Under the pieces are notes generated by a model. That model searched no databases and had not been told where the DNA came from. It saw only the letters and a program-made list of their open reading frames with translations. DNA of 64,000 bases from Geitlerinema sp. PCC 7407 (GTDB lineage: Bacteria; Cyanobacteriota; Cyanobacteriia; PCC-7407): the NCBI RefSeq assembly GCF_000317045.1, contig NC_019703.1, positions 2,034,501 to 2,098,500 on the forward strand, written 5' to 3'. The position numbers and the translations under genes are program-made. Of this stretch, positions 18,901 through 27,502 are shown piece after piece. Position 1 is the stretch's first letter; the number at the start of each line of letters is the position of its first letter.

Positions 18901-19458
18901 CACGAGGCAGAAAATGGTCAAGAGGCGATCGCGGCCTGGCAGGCGTGGCATCCCCACCTGATCTTGATGGATATGCGCATGCCGGTGATGAATGGCTACG
19001 AAGCGACGGCCCGGATCAAGGCGAGTCCCGGCGGCGATCGAGTGCCCATTGTGGCCCTGACGGCAAATGCCTTTGAGGAGGAGCATCAGCAGGCCCGAGA
19101 CAGCGGCTGCAATGACTTTATTCGCAAGCCTTTTTCGGAGGAGGAGCTCTTTGATAAGCTGCGGGCCAGCCTGAATCTCCAGTATGTCTATGAAGATGAT
19201 GTCCAGTCACCCGAAGAAGAGGCGATCGCGGATACGGCCCTGCTGATCTCTCAGCTCCGCACGATGCCCGAAACCTGGTGTCAGCAAATCTATTACGCCG
19301 CTCGTCAGGGGAGTGATCTGCTGATCCTCAAGCTGATCGAGGAGATGCCTGACTCCCTAGAAACCCTAGAAAAAGCCCTCTCAACCTGGGTCAATGATTT
19401 TCGCTTCGATCAGATCGCCGATCTGATCCACTCTGCTTTCCCCGAAGCCAATGGCTAA
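15913..19458 (+). CDS. MHYT-PAS-PAS-GAF hybrid sensor histidine kinase/response regulator
   Basis: An 1181-residue membrane hybrid kinase. Residues ~1-245 form a seven-helix MHYT sensor with the repeated motifs SMHFVAML, AMHYLGMAAM and GMHYTGML (proposed to bind metal and sense a diatomic gas). Two PAS domains follow (about 262-385 and 399-520), then a GAF domain (about 530-690). The HisKA phosphoacceptor His is in MSHELRTPLN (residue ~718), and the HATPase covers about 815-940 with DTGPGI and GTGLGL. A receiver domain (about 972-1090) has phospho-Asp in LILMDMRMP. The GAF lacks a chromophore Cys motif. A short C-terminal extension (about 1110-1181) resembles the small tail seen in such hybrids. 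No partner regulator is adjacent. Confidence 0.93.
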   Translation: MPITHPMVGTYHLELVLLSLAIAVIASYSALDLGGRVRSARSWLRALWLVGGAIAMGSGIWSMHFVAMLAFQLPVAVQYDVTLTLGSLGVAVLASGFGLVLLARPRMDWLVLAGGSLSMGLAIAAMHYLGMAAMGPSVRLTYNAGLVGLSVAIAIGASGAALGLAFQLRQQTEQRLIWYKLGSALVMGVAISGMHYTGMLATCFLAQPGPLPSSSPALAPSLLAVGVGAASLFLLALTLVTSLFEQRLAAQRRREQTLVESENRFRQLIREMQVGVLVLNVAGEIVVANQAVERLLELDLTGQGGKSFQALVSPVWQLLHEDETPFLPEEWPMARAIATGEPVRDVVMGLAPIQGGDRRWLLVHTDPHRDAGGALERLVCTLSDITAEKQAQVALRRSEERFALALEGVNDGIWDWNLSTGEVYYSPRWQQMLGYDTVDLNPSFESFMQLLHPEDRAVILAQIEAYFARQIPIYEVEFRAAHCDGSYRWILARGAALWNDQGVPYRMVGSHTNITDRKLAEVTLCQLIEKERTVARIVQRMSQSLEPAVIFRSMTEELRSALQCDRVLVGRCGPEGSGQIEAEAIAPESPWPPFSRGAIAASLDFSALSRFLLESPGTPAIATLSLATAFPTSCCLIVPILARGQRWGLLIAAEFRGDRRWQETEITLTTQIGNQLGVAIQQAELFAKTQQQSIEVQLAKEAADSANRAKSEFLANMSHELRTPLNAILGFTQLLHRDRSLSAAHREYVEVISRSGASLLDLINDILEMSKIEAGRVFLNEDNFDLYHLIETLEALLSVKAQAKGLELRIERSPRVPQYIKADETKLRQVLTNLLGNAIKFTERGKVVLRLRTENAPAQAGEVLGTGLLLCFEVQDTGPGIALHEQEHLFDVFNQTALGIKSGEGTGLGLPISQRFVQLMGGKISLESEIGQGALFSFVIPVLLADESLVVPLRSPQRRVLALAPDQPPTRILVVEDHPKSRLLLTRMLTAVGFEVHEAENGQEAIAAWQAWHPHLILMDMRMPVMNGYEATARIKASPGGDRVPIVALTANAFEEEHQQARDSGCNDFIRKPFSEEELFDKLRASLNLQYVYEDDVQSPEEEAIADTALLISQLRTMPETWCQQIYYAARQGSDLLILKLIEEMPDSLETLEKALSTWVNDFRFDQIADLIHSAFPEANG

Positions 19459-19755
19459 CTGAACGTGGTTGGTCTTCTCAGACGACTTATCTTCTGCTCG
19501 ATGATGCTTGCCCGTTGAAGCCTGATCATATTTCTACTTGGTGAGATGCGATCGCCTGCCTGAATGCAGATCCTTGCTCAAATGTCTTTCCCAGCTTCAG
19601 ATCCGGAACCTTGTCGATGAGTCAGAATTGAGATTAAGTGGGAACACAAAAGGTGATTGACCTGCTTGATTGGGTTTGTACCGTCAGCGTTCGTACCATG
19701 GAAATCATCCACCAAATGCCAGATACCGTTGAGCATAAGGGAGGTTGAGCACGTA

Positions 19756-20334
19756 ATGACACAGGCACTTGAGCAACGCATCTATACCTGTGAAGAATAT
19801 CTGGAATTTGAAATGGCTTCGGAGGAACGCCATGAATATGTGAATGGAGAAATTCGACTCATGACGGGAGGCACACCTGACCATAATGAACTAGCCATTA
19901 ATCTTGCAACCCTGCTCAAGTCTGCTTTGCGAGGCAAACCCTACCGTATTTTTGGAGCCGATCAACGCCTGTGGATTCCCGATCGCAAGCTTTACACCTA
20001 TCCTGATTTGATGGTTGTCGAAAAACCCTTACAGCTTCAAACGGGGCGTACTGACACTGTGATCAATCCCTGTTTCATTGCTGAAGTGCTATCCAAATCA
20101 ACCCAAGATTACGACCACGGCGAAAAGTTTTCTGCTTACCGCACCATTGAAAGCTTCCGCGAGTATCTCCTCATTGATCAGTACAGTATTCACGTAGAAC
20201 ACTACGTCAAAACATCTGCTAATCAATGGCTCCTATCAGAATATGGTGATCCAAATGTTACGTTATCCCTGAGTGCGTTTGAAGCTCAACTTGAAATCAT
20301 TAGCCTTTATGAAAACATTGAGGTTGATGCTTAA
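19756..20334 (+). CDS. Uma2 family (DUF820) endonuclease-like protein
   Basis: A 192-residue protein of the Uma2/DUF820 family, which is greatly expanded in cyanobacteria and has a PD-(D/E)XK nuclease fold. Visible elements are EERHEYVNGEIRLM, then YTYPDLMVV (the PD), FIAEVLSKST (the E-x-L strand) and KFSAYRTIESFREYLLID. The ATG at 19756 is preferred over an in-frame start at 19657 because the family starts with this MTQAL-x-YTCEEYLEFE region. The role is unknown; these genes often behave as mobile, lineage-specific extras. Confidence 0.85.
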   Translation: MTQALEQRIYTCEEYLEFEMASEERHEYVNGEIRLMTGGTPDHNELAINLATLLKSALRGKPYRIFGADQRLWIPDRKLYTYPDLMVVEKPLQLQTGRTDTVINPCFIAEVLSKSTQDYDHGEKFSAYRTIESFREYLLIDQYSIHVEHYVKTSANQWLLSEYGDPNVTLSLSAFEAQLEIISLYENIEVDA

Positions 20335-20399
20335 AAACAGCAAGAGCGATTCTCTGTGAGACGCTAAAGCCGAATGCGGCATCACTCGATTATTGCTTT

Positions 20400-21404
20400 A
20401 TGCGCTATCTCGTGACGACCAAGGCCGATCGTCTGCCTGGTGATCATCAAATCATCATGGTGGATGGCACTGTGCCTGGCTGGTCAGCGAGACCGGGAGA
20501 CCTGCACTGGGATCATCATCGTTCTGGGGGAGCTGATGTGCAGATAGATGAGATCCCCATGCCGGAGCAGCAAACCCTGCTGGCAGAACGGGCTACTGGG
20601 CAGCCACCTTGCTTTGTGACGACGATGGTGGATGCGGATGCTTGCTGTGCGGCGGCTTGGGTGCAGTTGCCTCGGGAAGTGCTGACCCCTGAGACGATCG
20701 CGAAACTGCGGGCGATCGCGTGGGACTGCGATCATCTAGTAGTTCCCGACGAGTTGCAGCAGTATGCAGCGTTTGGGGCCAAGGCTGTGGTCGCTCTGAA
20801 AACTGCAAGCGAAGGAATTGCGGCTGATCTAGGGCTTCCTCACGAGCGCAAAGCGTGGGCGGATGAACAGTGGGAAGCCTATTCGTCGGAGGCCTTTCGT
20901 CGAGGCACTGATTGGCTGATTGCTGCTGCTAAGGGTGAGTCTCCGTATCCTGGAGAGAGTGGAGAAGCGGATAATTACTGGCAGCAGATTGAAGCGGATG
21001 CCCAAATGCTGATTGACGAAGGTCGAATTTGGTTTGTGCAGACCGATCGCGGTGATATTGCGGTCTGCGATCAAACCAGCACCAGTCACGGGATCGATCC
21101 GCGCTCCTTCTACCAGGCTCTGCCCAAAGCGCACGACTCTTTCCAAGCTCCCCTGCGCCCAGAAGCGCTGACCATTCGCGATCATCGGACCGGCGGAACT
21201 CAGTACACCCTGGGCAGCATTCCCCTCCATCCGCAAGTGCATGAATTGGACTATACCCAAGGTGCTTTCGATCGCCTGAGTCAAGCGGATCAAGCGAAAG
21301 ATCCTGACTCTGGCACCTGGGGTGGACGACGGACCGTGGGTGGTTCACCGTGGAATACACCCTCTCGCTTAACGGTTGAAGAGATTATTGCGTTGTTGGA
21401 TTAA
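20400..21404 (+). CDS. Hypothetical protein with DHH-like motif
   Basis: A 334-residue soluble protein. It contains HWDHHRSGG (residue ~38) and a conserved-looking VDADACCAAAW (residue ~76). Together these resemble the metal-binding motifs of DHH phosphoesterases (DHH, then an Asp-rich strand and small residues). Near the C-terminus is GGRRTVGGSPWNTPSRL, possibly equivalent to the glycine-rich DHHA1 substrate loop. I infer a divergent metallophosphoesterase, but the evidence is motif-level only. It starts 65 bp after the Uma2 gene and may be cotranscribed. It could equally be an uncharacterised cyanobacterial family. Confidence 0.55.
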   Translation: MRYLVTTKADRLPGDHQIIMVDGTVPGWSARPGDLHWDHHRSGGADVQIDEIPMPEQQTLLAERATGQPPCFVTTMVDADACCAAAWVQLPREVLTPETIAKLRAIAWDCDHLVVPDELQQYAAFGAKAVVALKTASEGIAADLGLPHERKAWADEQWEAYSSEAFRRGTDWLIAAAKGESPYPGESGEADNYWQQIEADAQMLIDEGRIWFVQTDRGDIAVCDQTSTSHGIDPRSFYQALPKAHDSFQAPLRPEALTIRDHRTGGTQYTLGSIPLHPQVHELDYTQGAFDRLSQADQAKDPDSGTWGGRRTVGGSPWNTPSRLTVEEIIALLD

Positions 21405-21608
21405 AAAAATAGAGACACAGGCGATCGCCCTTTCTTGTGGGCTGTGCCTTCCCATCAGAACTTGGCATCCCTTGCCCGCGATCGCCCGTTTAAAGCGTGA
21501 CAACTTCCGGGGATAGGGAACCTTTACCATAGATAAACCTGAGCTCTTGAGCAAAGGCTCAGCCCATTTACACACTGCGCAAACTCACTTGCCAGTGACA
21601 GGGGAACT

Positions 21609-23546
21609 ATGGTTTCAAGGAAACAAACCCAGATTTCCAAACTCAAGGGCACGCTGGACCATCTGCTACAAAAAACTCATTTAACCAAACCTCAAGCGTT
21701 GATATTGCTGCAAACGCTGACAATTGCCTGCATCTATGCCATCACGGCAAAAATGAGTCTTCAGTTTGCGATGCTACCCGGCAAGATAACAGCCGTTTGG
21801 TTCCCCTCTGGCTTCACCTTCGCCTTTGTCATCTGGTTCGGTCTGCGCGCCCTGCCCAGTATCGCCCTGGGCTCGATCGTCTTCATGGTGTGGAACAACC
21901 TGACCATGAACCTGGCCTGGCCAGTGTCCAGCGACATCGTTGCGATCATTGCCTGCACCATCGCCAACAGCCTGCAACCGGTCATCGGCGTCGACCTGAT
22001 CCGTCGGCTCACCCACGCCCCGCCCTCCCTAGAGCGAACGAAAGGCGTCATTGCTTTTGTGGTGGCGGCCACTGTCGCGCCGACGCTGCCCGCCTTCATC
22101 GGCGTCACGGTCTCTTCCCTGGTCGGTATTGTCCCCTGGCAAACCTACGGCATTTCCTGGCTGACGTGGTGGTCGGCTGGCGTAGCCGCCATCTTGATCT
22201 TGACGCCCACTCTCCTCTTTGGGCCTCAGGCAGCTGCATTGCTGCGTCCCCAGTTTCGCCGAGAAATCATGGGCATTTTGGGGACAACGCTGGGGCTTTG
22301 CTGGCTCATTTTTGGCCAAGGATATCCCGTTGAGTATGTGCTGCTGCTGGTGCTGATTTGGTCTGGGCTGCGCCTAGGAAACTTTGCGACCAGCGCCCTG
22401 GTGAGCCTGATTGCCCTCATCGCCATCGTCAGCACCGCCAATAGTTTGGGCACCTTTGCCGGCAATTCGACAACTCACTCTTTGGTGATTTTGCAGTCTT
22501 TTATTACAGCTTGTTCGGTTTCTACCTTGGTCTTGGGCGGCGCTTTAAATACGCAGAAAGCGGTTGAACTGAGCTTAGAAAAAACCCTACTGAGTCTAGA
22601 GCAGCAGGTGAGCGATCGCACGGCTCAGCTGCGAGAAAGTCAGGCGATTTTAGATGGTTTCTTTTCTGTGGCACCTGTGGGCTTGGGCATTGTCGATCGC
22701 GATTTGCGCTATGTCCGCGTCAACACGCTGATGGCGGACATGCACAATCTGCCTGCCGAGTCCCACATCGGCCAGTCAATCCACGAGATTCGCCCTGATC
22801 TGGCTGCGGAAATCGAGCCTATCTACCGCCAGGTTTTGAATACTGGAAAACCCGTTTTGAACCGAGAGGAAAACAATAGGATTCAGGATCCAAACGATCA
22901 AATCAAAACTTGGCTCGCTACTTACTTTCCGATTTTAAATTCTCGTCAAAGGCCGAATCAAGTCGGTCTTATTTTGATGGAAATTAGCGAAATTAAGCAG
23001 CTTGAGCAGCAGCTTCGCAAACAGGCTTATATGGATGGCCTGACGCAGGTTGCCAATCGATTGTATTTCAATGAATTTCTGGAACTGGAGTGGCGGCGCT
23101 GTGAGCGATCGCATCTGCCACTATCAATGCTGCTGACGGATTTAGACGAGTTCAAAATCTATAACGATACCTACGGGCATCCCATGGGCGATCAATGTCT
23201 CAAGCAGTTTGCAAGCGTTTTGCAAGCGTCAATTAAGCGTCCTGGGGACTTGGTGGCGCGCTATGGGGGAGAGGAGTTTGTGGTTGTGCTGCCAGAGACG
23301 GGGGCAGATGGCGCGCTGCGGGTAGCCGAGCGAATTCGCCAGCGCCTGCACGAGCTGCGAATCCCTCACAGCGGCTCGTCGGTGTGTGCCCATGTCACAG
23401 CCAGCCTGGGCGTCACTACCTGCACTCCCTCCGGCCAACACACCCCAGAAACGCTGCTGCAAGCCGCTGATGCTGCCCTCTATGAGTCGAAGCACCAAGG
23501 CCGCGATCGCATCACCCAGATAGACCTGAATCACGCTTCTTTATAA
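21609..23546 (+). CDS. MASE1-PAS diguanylate cyclase
   Basis: A 645-residue membrane protein that makes cyclic di-GMP from two GTP. Residues ~35-315 are a multi-helix MASE1 sensor. A PAS domain (about 345-460) and a GGDEF domain (about 470-635) follow. The catalytic signature is GGEEF (in RYGGEEFVVVLP), and an RPGD inhibitory I-site lies five residues upstream, so product inhibition is likely. No EAL domain is present. The gene has its own spacer on both sides. The MASE1 ligand is unknown. Confidence 0.92.
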   Translation: MVSRKQTQISKLKGTLDHLLQKTHLTKPQALILLQTLTIACIYAITAKMSLQFAMLPGKITAVWFPSGFTFAFVIWFGLRALPSIALGSIVFMVWNNLTMNLAWPVSSDIVAIIACTIANSLQPVIGVDLIRRLTHAPPSLERTKGVIAFVVAATVAPTLPAFIGVTVSSLVGIVPWQTYGISWLTWWSAGVAAILILTPTLLFGPQAAALLRPQFRREIMGILGTTLGLCWLIFGQGYPVEYVLLLVLIWSGLRLGNFATSALVSLIALIAIVSTANSLGTFAGNSTTHSLVILQSFITACSVSTLVLGGALNTQKAVELSLEKTLLSLEQQVSDRTAQLRESQAILDGFFSVAPVGLGIVDRDLRYVRVNTLMADMHNLPAESHIGQSIHEIRPDLAAEIEPIYRQVLNTGKPVLNREENNRIQDPNDQIKTWLATYFPILNSRQRPNQVGLILMEISEIKQLEQQLRKQAYMDGLTQVANRLYFNEFLELEWRRCERSHLPLSMLLTDLDEFKIYNDTYGHPMGDQCLKQFASVLQASIKRPGDLVARYGGEEFVVVLPETGADGALRVAERIRQRLHELRIPHSGSSVCAHVTASLGVTTCTPSGQHTPETLLQAADAALYESKHQGRDRITQIDLNHASL

Positions 23547-23738
23547 GAAATTAATATTCATAAATTTTGGATGATTTCGTTAGTGGCTAAAAAATTTTGG
23601 GAATTATTGATTCTAGAGAGCATTTGCATGACTTTGCCTCCTAGTCATTGACGTCTAGAAAATGCTTTTAGAAATCTGAAGCCAGATTTGAACAAAATTA
23701 CCTAGCTTTAACCCCTGACTTCTACCTAGGAGAAATAA

Positions 23739-24608
23739 ATGTCGAAATCTTGTTGTCCCAAAAAAGCTCGTAGAAATTTGGAAGCCGCTTTGCGAGAATA
23801 TGAGGAAATTCTCAAAGATGTACAATTTAAAGCTGAAGAATTATATGCTCAACGAATTAAGGCGATGAAGTTGATTGAGATTTGCAAATCCTATATAAAG
23901 CTGCTAATAAATATTCCTGAAGAATTTCTTGAAGCTATTGAATTCTATGAGTCTGAGTATCGAACTTTTCAAGAGCTCACTAAACCCTTTGAAAGTGAGC
24001 TTCTAGTCGATGATGTTGAGCAAGTTTCTGATTCGACAAACAGGGTGATCGCTGCTGCTGGATCGGGGGTTGCTGTGGGGGCGGGAGTTGCGGCTGTTGC
24101 TCCTTCTGCGGCAATGGCGATCGCGACTACCTTTGGTGCTGCCTCCACTGGGACCGCGATCTCGACCCTATCTGGGGCTGCGGCGACGAGCGCTGCCCTT
24201 GCTTGGCTAGGAGGCGGGACTTTGGCTGCTGGTGGCGGGGGCATGTTGGCAGGAGGTGCTCTCCTCGCCATGGCAGGCCCAGTCGGTATTGCCATTGGCT
24301 TGGCCGTCACTGGCGGTATGTTGTTTGCTTCGTCGCAAAAAGAACAGGAAGATTGTGAAAAGCTGGTTCAAGCAACTCTGAAAGTCAAGGCAGAGTCTAG
24401 ACAGTTTTTTGCTAGAAAGGAAGAGATTGAACGAATTCTTGATTTGACTCAAACTCATGCAGAAGCTGCCTTTTCTAAGCTCAAAAACTTGCTGGAAAAT
24501 GCCCCACGCGACTATAGCCAATTTACGTCGGAGCAGAAAAGAGATCTGGCAGCTCTGACGATTCATCTGCGAATTCTGGCTAGACTACTGAACCAAAAAA
24601 TTCAGTGA
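23739..24608 (+). CDS. Orphan protein: coiled coils flanking a glycine/alanine-rich membrane segment
   Basis: A 289-residue protein I do not recognise. Residues ~1-95 are charged and helical (coiled-coil-like), beginning with a CCPKK cluster. Residues ~103-203 are almost entirely Gly/Ala/Val/Ser, with small-residue zippers that could form two to four membrane helices. Residues ~205-289 are again charged coiled coil. This layout resembles membrane-active or dynamin/pore-type proteins with a hydrophobic hairpin between helical arms, but no GTPase or toxin motif is present. The ends are AT-rich and the middle is GC-rich. An AGGAG ribosome site precedes the ATG. Function unknown. Confidence 0.6.
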   Translation: MSKSCCPKKARRNLEAALREYEEILKDVQFKAEELYAQRIKAMKLIEICKSYIKLLINIPEEFLEAIEFYESEYRTFQELTKPFESELLVDDVEQVSDSTNRVIAAAGSGVAVGAGVAAVAPSAAMAIATTFGAASTGTAISTLSGAAATSAALAWLGGGTLAAGGGGMLAGGALLAMAGPVGIAIGLAVTGGMLFASSQKEQEDCEKLVQATLKVKAESRQFFARKEEIERILDLTQTHAEAAFSKLKNLLENAPRDYSQFTSEQKRDLAALTIHLRILARLLNQKIQ

Positions 24609-24657
24609 TTGATTCAGGGATTTAAGTGGCCTGAATTGATTGCCTCGGTGAAATAGT

Positions 24658-24675
24658 TTGTCCGAACTCGGACAA
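24658..24675. repeat. 8-bp palindrome between orphan gene and trhO
   Basis: TTGTCCGA (24658-24665) and its reverse complement (24668-24675) are separated by two bases. The position, about 80 bases before the trhO start, suits an operator; the arms are too close for a good terminator. Confidence 0.4.
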
Positions 24676-24753
24676 GCTAGGGTTCGCAACTTGGTGCGAT
24701 CGCTGGACTAAAATAAGAGACTGCTTTTCGATCTAGTTGGCCAGTCTCCGACC

Positions 24754-25680
24754 ATGCAAGTCGTCGCTACTTTTTACCAATTCGTTGCTCTGCCTGACTT
24801 TGCTGATATGCGATCGCCCTTGCTGGAGCACTGCCAGAGCCAGGGAATTTGCGGCACGATTTTGTTGGCAGCAGAAGGCATCAATGGAACCATTGCGGGC
24901 GATCGCGCCTCTATTGACGCTGTTTTGGCATACCTGCGTCGCGATCCTCGGCTTGCCAACCTAGAGCACCGGGAGTCCCTGGCGCAGACTCCCCCCTTCG
25001 AGCGAATGAAGGTTCGCCTCAAGCGTGAGATCGTCACCCTCGGTCAGCCCGAAGCCGATCCCAATCGCCAAGTCGGCACCTACGTCACCCCCGAGGAGTG
25101 GAACCAGCTACTGGCCGATCCGGAAGTGGTGGTCATCGACACGCGCAACCACTACGAAGTCGCGATCGGCTCATTTCGGGGCGCTCAGGATCCCCAAACA
25201 GCACACTTTCGGCAGTTCCCTGAGTTTGTGCAGCAAAACCTCGATCCCCAGCAGCATCCCAAGGTCGCCATGTTTTGCACCGGCGGCATCCGCTGCGAAA
25301 AGGCTTCGTCCTATATGCTGAGCCAGGGATTTCGCGAGGTGTATCACCTTAAGGGTGGCATTTTGAAATATCTCGAAGAAGTGCCCCCCGAAAAAAGTTT
25401 GTGGGAGGGGGAGTGCTTTGTCTTTGATGAGCGGGTTGCTGTGGGGCACGGCTTGGCCCTGGGCAATCACGAAATGTGCCGAGGCTGCGGTCACCCCATC
25501 AGCGCTGAGGACAAGGCGTCTCCAGACTACGAGGAAGGAGTGTCGTGCCCAGGGTGTGCGAGCACGCTCACCGAGGAAAAGCGATCGCGCCTGCGGGAGA
25601 AACAGCGCCAGCTCCTCGCCCAGACCTCTAAGGCCGCTTCCAAGCCAGGGTCAGACCGTCCCCGATCGGCACCAAGCTGA
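24754..25680 (+). CDS. trhO: tRNA uridine(34) 5-hydroxylase (rhodanese family)
   Basis: A 308-residue cytosolic enzyme of the YceA/TrhO family, which hydroxylates U34 in tRNA anticodons with oxygen (a step toward methoxyuridine and oxyacetyluridine). The N-terminal acylphosphatase-like domain contains ILLAAEGINGTIAG. The rhodanese domain covers about residues 120-225, with the active Cys loop CTGGIRCEKAS. A C-terminal Cys cluster (CRGCG, then CPGC) probably binds zinc. Length and motifs are full. Its 3' end overlaps the convergent O-methyltransferase by 53 bp, so the last ~18 codons read over that gene. Confidence 0.92.
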   Translation: MQVVATFYQFVALPDFADMRSPLLEHCQSQGICGTILLAAEGINGTIAGDRASIDAVLAYLRRDPRLANLEHRESLAQTPPFERMKVRLKREIVTLGQPEADPNRQVGTYVTPEEWNQLLADPEVVVIDTRNHYEVAIGSFRGAQDPQTAHFRQFPEFVQQNLDPQQHPKVAMFCTGGIRCEKASSYMLSQGFREVYHLKGGILKYLEEVPPEKSLWEGECFVFDERVAVGHGLALGNHEMCRGCGHPISAEDKASPDYEEGVSCPGCASTLTEEKRSRLREKQRQLLAQTSKAASKPGSDRPRSAPS

Positions 25681-26293
25681 GGCTGATGCGCTCGTCGCCC
25701 GATAGGGTTTCGTTGAAGCGGCGCATCCGCTGGGTGCGGTTGTCCTGGACCGAGGGGTCCGCGACCCGGCCGTGCCAGAGGACATTGTCAATGGCCAGCA
25801 GGCCACCGGGGCGCACGAGGGCCAGCGATCGCTCGTAGTATTCGGCATAGAGGCGCTTGTCCGCGTCGATAAACGCAAAATCAAAGGTGTTGGCCTGCCC
25901 CGTTGCCAGCAGGACATCGAGGGTTTCTAGGGCGGGGCGCAGATGGAGCTCGATTTTGTGGTCGACGCCTGCTGCTTGCCAGTGGCGCTGGGCGATCGCG
26001 CCGTAGTCTGGATTGTTGTCGCAGGCCACGATGCGTCCCTCGGGCGGCAGGGCCAGGGCCACGGCCAGAGCGCTGTAGCCCATGAAAACCCCGATTTCCA
26101 GGGTCTTGCGCGCACCCATGAGCTGCACCAGTAGCGCCAGAAACTGTCCCTGCTCCGGGGCGATCTGCATCTGGCCCAGGGGATGGAGCGCCGTCTCCGC
26201 CCGCAGGGTGGCCAGGGCCTCCGGCTCTCGCAGAGACACCGACTGTAGATAGTCTTGGAGCGATCGCGTCAGCCCCAGGGCATGGGTGGTCAA
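25628..26293 (-). CDS. Class I SAM-dependent O-methyltransferase (CCoAOMT family)
   Basis: A 221-residue enzyme of methyltransferase family 3 (caffeoyl-CoA/catechol O-methyltransferase-like). It shows the SAM-binding strand LEIGVFMGYSALAVA, the acidic loop VACDNN, the metal/catalytic strand FDFAFIDADK and LLAIDNVLWHG. It should transfer a methyl group to a catechol-type hydroxyl using a divalent metal; the natural substrate in cyanobacteria is not settled. The frame begins with TTG at 26293, with AGGAGAG upstream at suitable spacing. The tail overlaps trhO. Confidence 0.88.
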   Translation of the reverse strand: MTTHALGLTRSLQDYLQSVSLREPEALATLRAETALHPLGQMQIAPEQGQFLALLVQLMGARKTLEIGVFMGYSALAVALALPPEGRIVACDNNPDYGAIAQRHWQAAGVDHKIELHLRPALETLDVLLATGQANTFDFAFIDADKRLYAEYYERSLALVRPGGLLAIDNVLWHGRVADPSVQDNRTQRMRRFNETLSGDERISLSLVPIGDGLTLAWKRP

Positions 26294-26350
26294 TCTGGCC
26301 TCTCTCCTGTTTGCTATTGGCTAGAGTTTGACCAGAGTTTGACTGGATTT

Positions 26351-27502
26351 CTAGCCCGGTCGATCCGATTGAACCACACGGGAGGCATCGCTTTGGCCAA
26401 ACCAGCGGCGATCGAGCTGCCGAAACACATCGTCTTCCTGAAGCCGCAGCAGGCCCCGATTCAGCGATTCGAGCAGCTCCGTATTGCCCTCTCGCACGAC
26501 GATGCCGTAGTCCTCCCAGTTCAGGCGATCGCCCGCCAGCAGCAGATCCGAAGAGCGTGCCGCAAAATAGCGAGCCGTTGGCTGATCGAGCAGCAGCGCC
26601 TTTACCTCGCCTCGCCGCAGGGCCACGATCGCCCCATCGAGATCCTCAAAACTCTCTTCCTGAACCGGGTAGCGACGCGCAAATCCCATCGCCGTCGTAT
26701 CTGCCACCGCGCCCACCTGCACCCCATGCAGATCCTCGATGTCCTGCACGGGCAAATAGAGCTGCCGCGCTGCCGTCATGGAGGCAATAAAATCTGCCAA
26801 GACAAAAAAGCTGACCCCCATCCAGATCACCGTCACTAGCCGCCCCGGCAGCTTCAGCGGCGTCACATCGCCATAGCCAAAGGTGCCCAGGGTTGCCAGC
26901 GCAAACCAGACCCCCTGCCCGACCCCCTGCACCAGCCCCTGCTGAAAGGCGGGATTGTGTTTGCGCTCAAACCACCAAATCAAAAACCCCACCACAACAC
27001 TGCTCAAGGCCACCCGCAGCAGCGCCTTGAAGGCCTGCCAGCCCCCCAGATAGCGCAGGAGCTGCGCTAGACCGGATGACTGCTGGCGCGTCACCAGCAG
27101 CTGCAAACCCGCCCGGTAGATTGGGTAGGAAAAGTCCAGGTTCTCCGCTTCGCGGCTGGCGGTGATCGAGATCCCGGCGATCGCCGCGTCGATTTCGCCC
27201 TGGCGCACCGCCTCCAGCATCGGCGCGACGGAATCAAACGGCACCAGCTCCGCCTGAATATCTAACTCTCTTTCGAGCGATCGCCACACATCTACGCTAT
27301 ATCCGTAGGGGGACTCTCCCGGTGTCAGAAAGACAAAAGGACGGATTTGATTAACGCCGACTCGTAAAACGTTGCTAGGGGGAGGCGAAGTGGTTTGGCC
27401 CAGCGCCACCGGTCCCGGCAGTCCCAGCGCTACAGCTCCCAGTACGCCAACGCCAACGCCAACGATTCTAATAATCCGCGAACCAATTATTACCCAAACC
27501 AT
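26351..27502 (-). CDS. GluR0-like prokaryotic ionotropic glutamate receptor channel
   Basis: A 383-residue protein (ATG at 27502) with the layout of a bacterial ligand-gated potassium channel. It has a signal peptide (residues ~1-35) and the first half of a periplasmic amino-acid-binding lobe (VGVNQIRPFVFL). A pore module follows: helix, then TLGTFGYGDVTP, then helix. The second binding lobe (QVGAVADTTAMG, then ALLLDQPTARYF) comes last. The TFGYGD segment matches the potassium-channel selectivity filter, as in Synechocystis GluR0. Ligand binding outside should open a K+-selective pore. It lies divergent from the cyanobacteriochrome-like kinase gene, with a ~390-bp shared spacer. Confidence 0.9.
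   Translation of the reverse strand: MVWVIIGSRIIRIVGVGVGVLGAVALGLPGPVALGQTTSPPPSNVLRVGVNQIRPFVFLTPGESPYGYSVDVWRSLERELDIQAELVPFDSVAPMLEAVRQGEIDAAIAGISITASREAENLDFSYPIYRAGLQLLVTRQQSSGLAQLLRYLGGWQAFKALLRVALSSVVVGFLIWWFERKHNPAFQQGLVQGVGQGVWFALATLGTFGYGDVTPLKLPGRLVTVIWMGVSFFVLADFIASMTAARQLYLPVQDIEDLHGVQVGAVADTTAMGFARRYPVQEESFEDLDGAIVALRRGEVKALLLDQPTARYFAARSSDLLLAGDRLNWEDYGIVVREGNTELLESLNRGLLRLQEDDVFRQLDRRWFGQSDASRVVQSDRPG

Noticed and set aside
18004-19086. 360-residue antisense frame in the MHYT hybrid kinase
   Set aside because: Low-complexity His/Gln/Arg-rich translation typical of antisense reading through HIP1-rich DNA; the sense strand encodes HisKA, HATPase and receiver.
19657-19755. N-terminal extension of the Uma2 gene
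   Set aside because: The extension is not part of the family; the ATG at 19756 gives the normal start.
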